Below, in pieces: positions 24,262-32,950 of a stretch of 32,950 bases of DNA. Location: positions 4,089-37,038 of the forward strand of contig NZ_OLKL01000013.1 of assembly GCF_900291015.1 (NCBI RefSeq), written 5' to 3'. The notes under the pieces are model-generated. The model was not told where the DNA came from, did no database searches, and saw only the letters and a program-made list of their open reading frames with translations. Origin of the DNA: Pseudomonas persica. Its GTDB lineage: Bacteria; Pseudomonadota; Gammaproteobacteria; Pseudomonadales; Pseudomonadaceae. A program made the translations under genes and the position numbers. Positions within the stretch are counted from its first letter, which is position 1. Every line of letters starts with the position of its first letter.

Positions 24262-25011
24262 ATGAGACCCATGCTCCCTCTTTTCGCCTGCCTGCTGTCA
24301 TGCACCAGCGCGTCGGTCCTGGGCGATACTTTCAGCGCCGCCATAGGCATGGACTATTCAAGTGGCGACTATGGCACGGGGACCACCTCGGAAATCTGGT
24401 ACGTCCCCGTGGTCGGCAAGTATGAAACCGGCCCCATGACCTACAAGGTCACCGTGCCCTGGCTACGTATCACCAACCCTGAGGTGGGCCCGAATGGTGA
24501 CCCCTTGCCCGGTGGCTGCCGGGATGTGGAAAGCGGGTTGGGAGACACGGTTGCCAGCGCCGGTTATGCCCTGCTCGATGGCAGTGACGGCGGCCTGATG
24601 GTAGACCTGATCGGCAAGGTCAAATTCCCCACTGCCGATGAGGACCAGTGCCTGGGCACTGGTGAATACGACTACACCGGCCAGGTCGACATTGCCAAGG
24701 CGTTTGGCCCAGTGACCGGCTTCGCGACCCTGGGCTGGAAGAAGTTCGGCGACCCGCCCGACAGCGATTTCGACGACCCGATATTTGCCAGTGTCGGCTT
24801 CGCCATGCCCGTGGCTGCTGGCACTTCGGCGGGCGCCTCCTACGACTGGCGGCAGAAAGTCGTCTCGACGGGCGCGCAGATCAAGGAACTTACCCTGTTC
24901 CTGACACACAAGCTCAACCAGCAGTGGAAGGTGCAACTCTACGCAGTCAAAGGCTTCTCGGATGCCAGCCCGGATGCAGAGGGTGGCCTGATGCTGTTTC
25001 ATGCGTTCTGA
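24262..25011 (+). CDS. Outer-membrane beta-barrel protein (phenol MetA-type transporter family)
   Basis: A 249-residue precursor. The N-terminus MRPMLPLFACLLSCTSASVLG is a signal peptide with cleavage probably before DTFSAA; LLSC resembles a lipobox, so lipidation cannot be fully excluded. The mature part alternates polar and hydrophobic residues in amphipathic strands (TSEIWYVPVVGKYETG, YKVTVPWLRITNP, ASAGYALL, LMVDLIGKVKFP) and ends LMLFHAF with a C-terminal Phe, as BAM substrates do. The pattern resembles the 'MetA-pathway of phenol degradation' barrel family, a name that does not imply phenol use. The start is uncertain: GAGG at 24253-24256 is 5 bases before ATG 24262, and GTG 24256 or ATG 24271 are alternatives. 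It is the last gene of the DUF6502-DUF5666 group, before a bidirectional terminator. Confidence 0.8.
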   Translation: MRPMLPLFACLLSCTSASVLGDTFSAAIGMDYSSGDYGTGTTSEIWYVPVVGKYETGPMTYKVTVPWLRITNPEVGPNGDPLPGGCRDVESGLGDTVASAGYALLDGSDGGLMVDLIGKVKFPTADEDQCLGTGEYDYTGQVDIAKAFGPVTGFATLGWKKFGDPPDSDFDDPIFASVGFAMPVAAGTSAGASYDWRQKVVSTGAQIKELTLFLTHKLNQQWKVQLYAVKGFSDASPDAEGGLMLFHAF

Positions 25012-25013
25012 CG

Positions 25014-25067
25014 AAAAAACCCCTGCACCAGCAGTTCCTTGCGGGGAATACCGGGGCAGGGGTTTTT
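25014..25067 (+). terminator. Bidirectional terminator between the barrel gene and rimO
   Basis: AAAAAACCCCTGC (25014-25026) pairs with GCAGGGGTTTTT (25056-25067) across a loop of about 29 bases. It closes the DUF6502 group on the plus strand and rimO on the minus strand. Confidence 0.85.
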
Positions 25068-25082
25068 CAGGTTCCAGCTACG

Positions 25083-26414
25083 TCAGACGGGTTCAGCCCA
25101 CATGTCGTATTCGTCGGCATCCACCACGCGGCAACGCACCTTGTCACCCGGCTTGAAGCCATGGTCGCCATCGATGAACACGCTGCCGTCGATCTCCGGG
25201 GCATCGAAGAAGCTGCGGCCTACCGAACCTTGCTCTTCCACTTCATCGATCAGCACGTCGATTTCCTTGCCGATGCGCAGTTGCAGGCGGGCGGCGCTGA
25301 TGGCCTGCTGGTGGGCCATGAAGCGGTCCCAGCGGTCCTGCTTGACGTCGTCCGGCACTTCTTCCAGGCCCAGGTCGTTGGCCGGGGCGCCTTCCACCGG
25401 CGAGTACTGGAAGCAGCCAACGCGGTCCAGCTGGGCTTCTGTCAGCCAGTCCAGCAGGTACTGGAAGTCTTCCTCGGTCTCGCCCGGGAAGCCGACGATG
25501 AAGGTGGAACGAATCACCAGCTCCGGGCACTGCTCGCGCCAGTTCTTGATGCGCGCCAGGGTGCGGTCTTCGAAGGCCGGGCGCTTCATGGCCTTGAGCA
25601 CTTTCGGGCTGGCGTGCTGGAACGGGATGTCCAGGTACGGCAGGATCTTGCCGGCGGCCATCAGCGGGATCACGTCGTCGACGTTCGGGTACGGGTACAC
25701 GTAGTGCAGGCGGACCCAGGCGCCCAGGCTGCTGAGGGCTTCGCAAAGCTCGAGCATGCGGGTCTTGACCGGGCGACCGTTCCAGAAGTCGGTCTTGTAC
25801 TTGACGTCGACGCCGTAGGCGCTGGTGTCCTGGGAAATCACCAGGATCTCCTTGACCCCGGCCTTGACCAGGCGCTCGGCCTCACTCAGCACTTCGCCGA
25901 CCGGGCGGCTGACCAGCTTGCCGCGCATCGACGGGATGATGCAGAAGCTGCAACTGTGGTTGCAGCCTTCGGAAATCTTCAGGTAGGCATAGTGGCGCGG
26001 GGTCAGTTTGACGCCCTGCGGCGGCACCAGGTCGATCAGCGGGTTGTGGTCCTGGCGTGGCGGCACTACTTCGTGCACGGCGTTGACCACCTGCTCGTAC
26101 TGCTGCGGGCCGGTGACCGACAGCACGCTCGGGTGCACGTCACGGATGCTGCCTTCCTCGACACCCATGCAGCCGGTGACGATGACCTTGCCGTTTTCCT
26201 TGATCGCTTCGCCGATCACTTCCAGCGATTCGGCCTTGGCACTGTCGATGAAGCCGCAGGTGTTGACCACCACCACGTCGGCGTCCTCGTAGGTGGGCAC
26301 GACTTCATAGCCTTCCATGCGCAGCTGGGTCAGGATGCGCTCGGAATCGACCAGGGCTTTTGGGCAACCCAGGCTTACGAAACCAACCTTGGGGGTGGCG
26401 GGCGTGGTGGACAT
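25083..26414 (-). CDS. rimO: Ribosomal protein uS12 methylthiotransferase RimO
   Basis: A 443-residue radical-SAM enzyme that adds a methylthio group to Asp88/89 of ribosomal protein S12. The N-terminal UPF0004 domain has the three cysteines that bind the auxiliary cluster (LGCPKA, NTCGF, TGCMG). The radical-SAM core has the C-x3-C-x2-C motif in CNHSCSFC. The C-terminal TRAM domain covers about 370-443 ([11 protein letters not shown]...GSVFIDG). The length matches RimO rather than the longer MiaB. GAGG lies 6 bases before the ATG at 26414; an upstream in-frame extension of 53 codons is not supported. Divergent from kup. Confidence 0.97.
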   Translation of the reverse strand: MSTTPATPKVGFVSLGCPKALVDSERILTQLRMEGYEVVPTYEDADVVVVNTCGFIDSAKAESLEVIGEAIKENGKVIVTGCMGVEEGSIRDVHPSVLSVTGPQQYEQVVNAVHEVVPPRQDHNPLIDLVPPQGVKLTPRHYAYLKISEGCNHSCSFCIIPSMRGKLVSRPVGEVLSEAERLVKAGVKEILVISQDTSAYGVDVKYKTDFWNGRPVKTRMLELCEALSSLGAWVRLHYVYPYPNVDDVIPLMAAGKILPYLDIPFQHASPKVLKAMKRPAFEDRTLARIKNWREQCPELVIRSTFIVGFPGETEEDFQYLLDWLTEAQLDRVGCFQYSPVEGAPANDLGLEEVPDDVKQDRWDRFMAHQQAISAARLQLRIGKEIDVLIDEVEEQGSVGRSFFDAPEIDGSVFIDGDHGFKPGDKVRCRVVDADEYDMWAEPV

Positions 26415-26649
26415 GACTAACCTCGGTATTGAATGCAGGTCGCCCGACCGGAATCGGGGGCGATCTTGACGGGCGCTTTTGGCGCCTCTGATCAAAAAGT
26501 GCGCAATTCTAGCGAGCGCGGGATCGCTTGACCAGCAGAAATACGACGAACGCTGCGCTATGCTTCGCGCCATTGCGTTGGGGGTATCAGTATCCCCTGG
26601 CGCATGGGTAATTCTACTGGCCTTGCAAGGCCGTCTGCGGGAGTGGTCG

Positions 26650-28560
26650 ATGGTTCAGGCAAGCAGTCACGCCGAGGGCGGGCACGAGGGGAAGCAGGAG
26701 GCGACGCGGTCGCTGAGCCTGCTCGTGGCGGCGGTCGGGGTGGTTTATGGCGATATCGGTACCAGCCCGCTGTATACCCTCAAGGAAGTCTTTAGCGGCG
26801 GGTATGGCGTGCCGGTCAACCATGATGGCGTGCTGGGGATCCTGTCACTGATCCTGTGGTCGCTGCTGTGGGTGGTGTCGTTCAAGTACGTGGTGTTCAT
26901 CCTGCGCGCCGACAACCAGGGCGAGGGCGGCACCATGGCGCTGACCGCACTGGCGCGGCGGGCCACGGCGGCCTACCCGCGGCTGCGTACGTTGATGGTG
27001 GTGTGCGGCTTGATTGGCGCTTCGCTGTTCTATGGCGACAGCATGATCACCCCGGCGGTGTCGGTGCTGTCGGCGGTGGAGGGCATGGGCCTGGCCTTTG
27101 CCGGCATCGACCACTGGGTGGTGCCGATTTCGCTGGTGATACTGGTGGCGCTGTTCCTGGTGCAGAAGCACGGCACCGAGAAGATCGGCAAGCTGTTCGG
27201 CCCGATCATGGTCAGCTGGTTCGTGGCGCTGGGCGCGCTGGGGGTGCATGGCATCTCGCAGAGCCCGGAAGTGCTCAAGGCATTCAACCCGGTCTGGGCG
27301 GTGAACTTCTTCGTGGTTCACCCCGGCATGGGCGTTGCCATTCTCGGTGCGGTGGTGCTGGCGCTGACCGGTGCCGAGGCGTTGTACGCCGACATGGGCC
27401 ACTTTGGCCGCAAGCCGATCGCCCGGGCCTGGTTTGCCCTGGTGCTGCCAGCGCTGGTGCTCAACTACTTTGGCCAGGGCGCGTTACTGCTGCAAAACCC
27501 CGAGGCGGCACGTAACCCGTTTTACCTGCTGGCGCCGGGCTGGGCGCTGCTGCCGATGGTCGGCTTGGCTACCATGGCCACGGTGATCGCTTCGCAGGCG
27601 GTGATCTCGGGGGCGTTCTCCCTGACCCGCCAGGCCATCCAGCTGGGCTACATTCCACGCATGCAGATCCAGCACACCTCCAGCGACGAACAGGGGCAGA
27701 TCTACATCGGCGCAATCAACTGGGCGCTGATGGTCGGCGTGGTACTGCTGGTGGTCGGTTTCGAGTCGTCCGGCGCCCTTGCGGCGGCCTACGGCGTGGC
27801 GGTGACCGGTACCATGCTGATGACCACCATTCTGGTTGCGGCGGTGATGCTGCTGCTGTGGAAATGGCCGCCCGTGCTGGCAGTACCGATTCTGCTGGGT
27901 TTCCTGTTGGTTGACGGGCTGTTCTTTGCCGCCAACGTGCCGAAGATCGCCCAGGGCGGTGCCTTCCCGGTGTTGGCGGGGGGCGTGCTGTACCTGTTGA
28001 TGAGCACCTGGAAGCGCGGCAAGCAGATCCTGATGGAGCGAATCGACGAAGGCGCGCTGCCGCTGCAGCTGTTCATCAGCAGCATACGCATTCAGCCGCC
28101 GCACCGGGTCGAAGGCACGGCGGTGTTCCTCACGGCGCGCTCCGATGCGGTGCCCCATGCGCTGTTGCACAACATGCTGCACAACCAGGTGCTGCACCGC
28201 CAGGTGGTGCTGTTGACGGTAGTCAGCGAGGACCGGCCACGGGTGCCGGAGCAGGAGCGCTTTGAAGTGGAGGCCTATGGCGAGGGGTTCTTCCGCGTGT
28301 TGCTGCACTTCGGCTTCATGGACGAACCGGACGTGCCGGCGGCGTTGAAGCTGTGCCACCTGGACGACCTGGACTTCAGCCCGATGCGCACCACCTACTT
28401 CCTCAGTCGCGAGACCGTGATCGCGTCACGCCTGGAGGGGATGTCGCGCTGGCGGGGCAACCTGTTTGCGTTCCTGTTGAAGAATGCCAACGGTAACCTG
28501 CGCTTCTTCAACCTGCCGCTGAACCGGGTAATCGAGCTGGGGACCCAGGTCGAGATCTGA
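26650..28560 (+). CDS. kup: Low-affinity potassium transporter Kup
   Basis: A 636-residue K+:H+ symporter of the KUP/HAK/KT family. The signature [19 protein letters not shown] begins at residue 30. About twelve membrane helices run from residue 22 to about 450 (for example [36 protein letters not shown] and [17 protein letters not shown]), followed by a cytoplasmic C-terminal domain of about 170 residues. GGAG at 26640-26643 lies 6 bases before the ATG at 26650; the open frame extends 57 codons upstream but that stretch lacks family homology. It is divergent from rimO across 235 bases. No strong sigma-70 promoter could be picked out. Confidence 0.96.
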   Translation: MVQASSHAEGGHEGKQEATRSLSLLVAAVGVVYGDIGTSPLYTLKEVFSGGYGVPVNHDGVLGILSLILWSLLWVVSFKYVVFILRADNQGEGGTMALTALARRATAAYPRLRTLMVVCGLIGASLFYGDSMITPAVSVLSAVEGMGLAFAGIDHWVVPISLVILVALFLVQKHGTEKIGKLFGPIMVSWFVALGALGVHGISQSPEVLKAFNPVWAVNFFVVHPGMGVAILGAVVLALTGAEALYADMGHFGRKPIARAWFALVLPALVLNYFGQGALLLQNPEAARNPFYLLAPGWALLPMVGLATMATVIASQAVISGAFSLTRQAIQLGYIPRMQIQHTSSDEQGQIYIGAINWALMVGVVLLVVGFESSGALAAAYGVAVTGTMLMTTILVAAVMLLLWKWPPVLAVPILLGFLLVDGLFFAANVPKIAQGGAFPVLAGGVLYLLMSTWKRGKQILMERIDEGALPLQLFISSIRIQPPHRVEGTAVFLTARSDAVPHALLHNMLHNQVLHRQVVLLTVVSEDRPRVPEQERFEVEAYGEGFFRVLLHFGFMDEPDVPAALKLCHLDDLDFSPMRTTYFLSRETVIASRLEGMSRWRGNLFAFLLKNANGNLRFFNLPLNRVIELGTQVEI

Positions 28561-28589
28561 GGGGCGAAGCAGGTCTTCAGGCCGCACTC

Positions 28590-28616
28590 CTCCCTCTGTG
28601 GAAGCAGGTTCACCCT
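28590..28616. repeat. Degenerate REP copy after kup
   Basis: CTCTGTGGAAGCAGGTTCACCC resembles CCTGTGGGAGCGGGTTTACCC with several changes that break the hairpin. It looks like an old, decayed REP between the convergent kup and VirJ-like genes. Confidence 0.4.
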
Positions 28617-28651
28617 AATGCCGGTCAGTTAAGGTTGCTGCAGGCTTTACT

Positions 28652-28668
28652 GGGCCGCAAAGCGGCCC
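28652..28668 (-). terminator. Hairpin after the VirJ-like gene
   Basis: GGGCCGC-AAA-GCGGCCC lies 9 bases beyond the stop codon on the minus strand. It is strong, but the downstream U content is low. It also faces the kup transcript. Confidence 0.6.
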
Positions 28669-28677
28669 CAATCATTG

Positions 28678-29970
28678 TCAGTTCTGTTCAGCCACCCTGG
28701 ACTTGCCCTGGCGCGTCTCGATCTCGCCAATCAAGCGCTTGGCCAGCGCCGGGTAGTTTTCGTCGAAGTGGTGCCCCCCCGGCAGCTTCAGGCGTTCACC
28801 CACCGCAGTCTTGTCGGTGCACCCGCTCTCGTCGGTCTCCTCCACACCGTACACGCACACCACCTTGGACGCCGGTAGCTTGGCCATTTCCGGCCCGGTT
28901 GGCGCTTCCTGACCTTCCTTGCCCAGCCAGCCCTCGACTTCGATCTCGAAGCTGCCGCTGCGGGCAAAGGCCAGCAGCATCACCGCGTCGATACGCTGCT
29001 GGTCCTCGGCCGGCAGGCGGTTGTAAATCGCCGGCAGCACGTCGGCACCGAACGAATAGCCGGTCAGCACGAAGCGCTTGGTGCCCCACTTCTGCCGGTA
29101 GTGCTGCATCAGCTCGGACAGGTCGGCGGCGCTTTGTTCCGGGGTTTTGTGCTGCCAGTAGTAGCGCAGTGTGTCGATACCCACCACCGGGTAGCCCAGC
29201 TTGGCCATTTCCCCGGCCACGTCACGGTCCAGGTCACGCCAGCCGCCATCACCGGAAAGGAACAGGGTGACCGTGTCGGTGGTCTGCCCGGCTGGCACCT
29301 CGACCACCGGGATGGCCAAGGCGTTACCGTCGTGGCCGACCAAGGCCTGGGTCAGCTGGGCCTTGAGCACTTGTGGCAGGTGGATGTCGTAGTCGCTGAT
29401 GCTGGTTTCGGCATTGGCCTGATCGCGCACGAAGGCGGCGCTGGCGTCATCCGGGTTGTCGTTCCAGGCAACGTTCCAGTGGCCATGGGCGGCAGATTTT
29501 GGCAGCGGGACCTGGCAGCCGGGTTGTTCCAGGCTGAAGTCCACGGAAATCGCCCGCGCCTTGTCGTTGTTCTGGCTGGCCAGCCAGCGCCAGGCCTGGG
29601 CGGCGCCAGGGCCGATACCGGCGACCAGAGTCGGCTTCTCCGGCAACTGACCCAGAGCCTGGTCCAGAGCCTGTTGCTGCTTGCTGCAGTCGTTGGGCGG
29701 CAGGATCACCTGCACCAGTTGCGCTTCACCGGCCTGGGCCAGATCCAGCAGCTGCCTGTCGGTCAGCGCCTGGTCCTGGGGCACACCGATGACCACCCGG
29801 GCCTTGGGGTGCACGCCTGGGGTCACGCGGGTGATGCGGGTGTCATTGACGCTCAGTTGCTCCAGGCGCGCCTCCGGGGCCGGGCGCGTCCACAGCCAGA
29901 ATGCCAGCGCACCTCCCAGGGCAGCCAACAGCAGGGGAACCAGCAGGTACAGCCAAAAGCGTCGGGTCAT
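28678..29970 (-). CDS. VirJ/AcvB-type periplasmic hydrolase, likely aminoacyl-phosphatidylglycerol hydrolase
   Basis: A 430-residue protein with an N-terminal membrane anchor or signal segment (about 6-27, LYLLVPLLLAALGGALAFWLW), the rest being periplasmic. Two alpha/beta-hydrolase-like halves follow. The second carries FLSGDGGWRDLDRDVA, the nucleophile elbow GYSFG with Ser306, and a probable His in GGHHFDENY, the VirJ family pattern. Relatives AcvB (Agrobacterium, Rhizobium) and P. aeruginosa PA0919 remove the amino acid from lysyl- or alanyl-phosphatidylglycerol. Its start overlaps the mprF stop by one base (TGATG), so the two are translationally coupled. That context strongly suggests it undoes MprF's reaction and tunes membrane charge. 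Confidence 0.88.
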   Translation of the reverse strand: MTRRFWLYLLVPLLLAALGGALAFWLWTRPAPEARLEQLSVNDTRITRVTPGVHPKARVVIGVPQDQALTDRQLLDLAQAGEAQLVQVILPPNDCSKQQQALDQALGQLPEKPTLVAGIGPGAAQAWRWLASQNNDKARAISVDFSLEQPGCQVPLPKSAAHGHWNVAWNDNPDDASAAFVRDQANAETSISDYDIHLPQVLKAQLTQALVGHDGNALAIPVVEVPAGQTTDTVTLFLSGDGGWRDLDRDVAGEMAKLGYPVVGIDTLRYYWQHKTPEQSAADLSELMQHYRQKWGTKRFVLTGYSFGADVLPAIYNRLPAEDQQRIDAVMLLAFARSGSFEIEVEGWLGKEGQEAPTGPEMAKLPASKVVCVYGVEETDESGCTDKTAVGERLKLPGGHHFDENYPALAKRLIGEIETRQGKSRVAEQN

Positions 29971-32612
29971 CAACGTTTCACCAATCCAGTCAGGCCGCCT
30001 GCGATCAGGGCGGCGGTGTCGGCCAGTGCCACCAGCGGGTCGAGCCCGGCCGGCACGGCCATGTAGCGGGGTTCCCAGTCCGGTTGGAATTTGTCCTTGA
30101 AGCGTCGAAGCCCCTGGAAGTTGTACAACTGCTCGCCACGGCGGAACACCATCGAGCCCAGGCGCTGGGTCAAGGGCGCGCCACGCCGCGGCTGCAGGCC
30201 GGAAAGCGGCACCATGCCCAGGCTGAAGCGGGCGTAGTCATGGCTTTTGTAATGCAGGATCAGGCCGATCATCATGAATTCCATGGTCAGCTTCGGGGCC
30301 TCGGGGTGCGCCCGCATCAGGTCGAGGCTGGCCAGTTCGTTGCCATGGGTTTCCAGCAGGTTGGCGAAAGCCACCGGGCGGCCCTGGAAGCGGATCAGGG
30401 CAATACGGAAGTGCTGCAGGTATTCAGGGCTGAAGCGCCCCAGCGAGAAGCCTTTCTCGCGCACGTTCTTGCCGCCGAGCCAGGCATCGGAAATTTCCTT
30501 CAGCTCTGCCAGCGGGGCATGGCCGGGTTCGTGGATTTCCAGGCTCAAACCATCACGGCCGCCACGGTTCCAAGTGTAGCGCAGGTCCTTCATCTCCTTG
30601 CCCTTGGCTTCGAGGTCGAAGCGGCGCAAGTCGACCCGGGCTTCTTCGCCCAGCTTCAGCGCGGTCAGGCCGATGTCCATGTAGAACGGCAGGTTCTCGG
30701 CGCGCACCTGGTAGAACACCGGGCGGGCATGGTGCAGGTCGCACAGGTCGCGGAACTGCCAGATCATCTCGGCACGCTCCTGGGCCGGGCCGATCGGGTC
30801 GTACAGGGCCACCAGGCTGCGGCCGCGACGGGCATACATGAGGAAGGCGTTGTCGCGAGGATGGAACAGCAGCGCCTTGTCGCCGGTCAGGGCCAGGCCG
30901 CCATCGGGCTGGTCGGACGCCAGCAGGATACGGTTGGCGCGCTGCAGCTCTTCTTCGTCGGGCAGGTGGATTACCGGCGGTGCTGTGCGCAATAGCCAGG
31001 TCAGGGCCACGGCCGCCAGCAGCAAGGCGCTGCCCATGGCGGCGCGCAGGCCACGTGGGGCGTCGGCATCGAGGGTGAACTGCCACCACAGCTGATGGCT
31101 GTAGGGCACATCCTGATAGGCGAACAGCAACAGCCATACCGATGCGCCGACCACGCAGGCGCTGGCCACCAGAAACACCGGCGAGAATGGCAGCTCGAGC
31201 AAGCGGCTGGGGCGGTAGAAGGAACGACGGAACAGAGCGAGCAGGGCGGCAGTGAGGGTCAGCAGGCAGGCCTCTTCCCAATCGAAGCCCTTGAGCAGCG
31301 ACAGCAGGGCACCGACCAGCAACAGCACGGTGGTCAGCAGCCAGGCGGCGGATAGCCGCCGGCGCAGGCCCTGGGCCAGCAGCAGGCAAAGCACGCCGAT
31401 CAGGCTGGCGCCGAAGTGCGAGGCATCGATCAGGCGGTGCGGCACCAGAAAGCCCAGGTGCTCCAGCCGCGTGTCGATCTCGGGCGTGGCCCCGGAGAAC
31501 AGCAGCACCACCCCGGACAGGAACACCAGGATCGACAGAATCGGCGCGGCCAGCCCGGAAGCGGCCTTGATAGCCTGTTGCGCGAACAGCAGGCGCCGGG
31601 CTTCGTTGGCCAGCAGCAACACGCAGGCCACCAGCAGCGGCAGCACCACGTAGATCAGCCGATACAGCAGTAGGGCCGCGGCCAGCGGCGCCGTGCCGAG
31701 CTGGTCGGCAAAAGCCGCCAACAGGATCGCTTCAAACACCCCGACGCCGCCCGGTACATGGCTGAGCACACCTGCGGCCAAGGCCAGCAGGTACACCAGG
31801 ACAAAGGCACCGAATGGCGGTGCTTCGGGCAGCAGCAGGTACAGCACGGTGGCGGCAGCGGCGACATCCAGTGCGCTAATCAGCAATTGCAGGGCGGCCA
31901 GGCGAGCGCCCGGCAGGCGCAGTGTGCGGCGCCCCAGTTGTACCAGCAGGTTATTGGCCAGCGGTTGGTCAGCCAGGCGCCGGCGGTACAAGCCGAACAC
32001 CAGCACGCTGCTCACCAGCAGCACGGCTGTGGCGATGCCCGCCAGCAAGCCGGGCGCCAAACCCAGCGCGGCCGAGGCTGCCGACAAGTCGCTCAAGGTC
32101 GCCAAGGCGGCCAGGGGCGGCAGTGCGCAGCCCAGTGACAGGCTGGCAAAAACGGTCATCCGCGCAACTTCACCTGCCCCTGCCCCCTGGCGTGCATACA
32201 GGCGGTAGCGCACCGAACCGCCCGAAAGCATCGACAGGCCGATGGCGTTGCCGATGGCAAAGGCGCTGAAGCCGCCCAGCACCAGGCTGCGCGTCGGCAG
32301 TTTCACGCCGGCATAACGGCTGGCCGACCACTCGTAACCCAGCAGGATCACGAAACCGAGCACGGTTGCCAGCAAGGCGCCGAGTAACGACTGGGTCGGC
32401 ACGCTGAGCATGGCATCGTGCAAGGCATAGATGTCCAACTCGCTCAGCAGGTGGCGGCAGGCGATCAAGGCCATGGTGAACAATACGAGGGTCACCACCA
32501 GGCCGATGGGCTGGCGGTAGCGGCTCAAGCGTTCGAGCAAGGGCAGGCGTTGCACGGCACCGGGCAGCGCCGAGGCGAGCGGCACCGGGGGTTCTGGGTT
32601 GTGCGAAGTCAT
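29970..32612 (-). CDS. mprF: Bifunctional aminoacyl-phosphatidylglycerol synthase/flippase MprF
   Basis: An 880-residue inner-membrane protein. The N-terminal part (to about 540) is a flippase/LPG_synthase_TM domain with about 12-14 helices (GFVILLGYEWSASRYAGVKL and SMLSGGSVRYRLYARQG are family hallmarks). The C-terminal cytoplasmic domain (about 550-860) is the DUF2156 tandem-GNAT synthase that takes an amino acid from aminoacyl-tRNA and transfers it to phosphatidylglycerol (LLFHPRDNAFLMYARRG, FYQVRAENLPFYMDIGL, YTWNRGGRDGLSLE). The product, alanyl- or lysyl-PG, cannot be read from sequence. It lowers membrane negative charge and gives resistance to cationic peptides. The ribosome-binding site is weak. 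The hydrolase gene follows in the same operon. Confidence 0.95.
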   Translation of the reverse strand: MTSHNPEPPVPLASALPGAVQRLPLLERLSRYRQPIGLVVTLVLFTMALIACRHLLSELDIYALHDAMLSVPTQSLLGALLATVLGFVILLGYEWSASRYAGVKLPTRSLVLGGFSAFAIGNAIGLSMLSGGSVRYRLYARQGAGAGEVARMTVFASLSLGCALPPLAALATLSDLSAASAALGLAPGLLAGIATAVLLVSSVLVFGLYRRRLADQPLANNLLVQLGRRTLRLPGARLAALQLLISALDVAAAATVLYLLLPEAPPFGAFVLVYLLALAAGVLSHVPGGVGVFEAILLAAFADQLGTAPLAAALLLYRLIYVVLPLLVACVLLLANEARRLLFAQQAIKAASGLAAPILSILVFLSGVVLLFSGATPEIDTRLEHLGFLVPHRLIDASHFGASLIGVLCLLLAQGLRRRLSAAWLLTTVLLLVGALLSLLKGFDWEEACLLTLTAALLALFRRSFYRPSRLLELPFSPVFLVASACVVGASVWLLLFAYQDVPYSHQLWWQFTLDADAPRGLRAAMGSALLLAAVALTWLLRTAPPVIHLPDEEELQRANRILLASDQPDGGLALTGDKALLFHPRDNAFLMYARRGRSLVALYDPIGPAQERAEMIWQFRDLCDLHHARPVFYQVRAENLPFYMDIGLTALKLGEEARVDLRRFDLEAKGKEMKDLRYTWNRGGRDGLSLEIHEPGHAPLAELKEISDAWLGGKNVREKGFSLGRFSPEYLQHFRIALIRFQGRPVAFANLLETHGNELASLDLMRAHPEAPKLTMEFMMIGLILHYKSHDYARFSLGMVPLSGLQPRRGAPLTQRLGSMVFRRGEQLYNFQGLRRFKDKFQPDWEPRYMAVPAGLDPLVALADTAALIAGGLTGLVKR

Positions 32613-32825
32613 GGATTGCCCCCGGCATGCAGCGCGAGGTGAGGGGAAGGTGCGGCCAAGTGAAAGTCCCTTAGGAAAACGTATCCAATGTTACTCCGGC
32701 CTCAGGCGCTTTCAGCGGCCTGGCAGGGTTAAAGATAGTTCATCCAGGGCACGACCTCTCAAGCCTGCGGGTTGGCTGGAGGGTGGGGTAATTGGGGGGC
32801 GACGAAAAGCAGGAGGGGAAAAGCA
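32613..32825. other. mprF upstream region
   Basis: 213 bases between mprF and the tRNA terminator. No gene is seen. It must hold the mprF promoter, but no pair of hexamers stands out, and no GTTCAG-type PhoP repeat is present. Confidence 0.4.
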
Positions 32826-32862
32826 ACAAACCCCGCGCTGCTGTTACACAGGCGGGGTTTGT
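32826..32862 (-). terminator. Terminator of the initiator tRNA gene
   Basis: ACAAACCCCGC (32826-32836) pairs with GCGGGGTTTGT (32852-32862) around a 15-base loop, and the minus strand continues with a T-rich tail. It lies 11 bases past the tRNA 3' end. Confidence 0.85.
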
Positions 32863-32873
32863 TCTGACGAATA

Positions 32874-32950
<77 letters not shown>

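Noticed and set aside
26528..26564. A kup promoter from TTGACC and TATGCT
   Set aside because: The spacing is 25 bases, too long for sigma-70.
26415..26649. N-terminal extensions of rimO (to 26573) and kup (from 26479)
   Set aside because: These extensions overlap each other on opposite strands, lack homology to the families, and the internal ATGs have ribosome-binding sites.

Overview
The window looks like a chromosomal core segment of a Pseudomonas putida-group bacterium. The DNA is GC-rich. Its intergenic gaps carry the short palindromic REP element typical of that group (core GCGGGTAAACCCGCTCCCACAGG), often as inverted pairs (REPINs). The gene order, from recall of Pseudomonas chromosomes, also fits: nrdB-nrdA, a two-component pair, a PcpS-type phosphopantetheinyl transferase, oprH-phoP-phoQ, dctA. 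Species assignment is inference; no database was consulted.

Layout. 1-4.0 kb (+): a glutathione S-transferase-like protein, a three-module oxidoreductase (PNPOx-like + FAD/NAD reductase + [2Fe-2S] ferredoxin) and a LysR regulator. 4.4-8.8 kb (-): class Ia ribonucleotide reductase nrdB and nrdA, with a long leader and a promoter carrying two NrdR-like boxes and a perfect DnaA box. 9.6-11.9 kb (+): an OmpR-type regulator and its histidine kinase. 11.9-13.5 kb (-): pcpS and an exported dienelactone hydrolase-like protein. 13.6-16.4 kb (+): oprH-phoP-phoQ, preceded by four GTTCAG repeats at an exact 11-bp period. 16.5-18.1 kb (+): dctA behind a textbook sigma-54 promoter with paired palindromic activator sites. 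18.2-20.7 kb (-): trmO, a DUF1456 gene, an RsuA/RluF-like protein with an altered active site, and a GNAT acetyltransferase.

20.8-25.0 kb (+) is the least understood part. It encodes an exported Gly/His/Asp-rich repeat protein, a DUF6502 protein translationally coupled to an exported DUF5666 protein with a long Val-Glu-Lys repeat tail, and a small outer-membrane beta-barrel. Two promoters in this block share the palindrome TGGGA-N5-TCCC(A/G) at the same distance from a possible -10 element, which suggests co-regulation. I consider this the best candidate for an undescribed envelope-associated system.

25.1-32.6 kb: rimO (-), kup (+), then mprF and a VirJ/AcvB-type hydrolase (-), a probable make-and-break pair for aminoacyl-phosphatidylglycerol. 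The window ends with a complete initiator tRNA-fMet (-).

Many genes relate to the envelope and cation response: oprH-phoPQ (Mg2+ limitation and cationic peptides), mprF with its hydrolase (membrane charge), kup (K+), and the DUF6502/DUF5666 locus. The remainder is nucleotide, tRNA and ribosome housekeeping.
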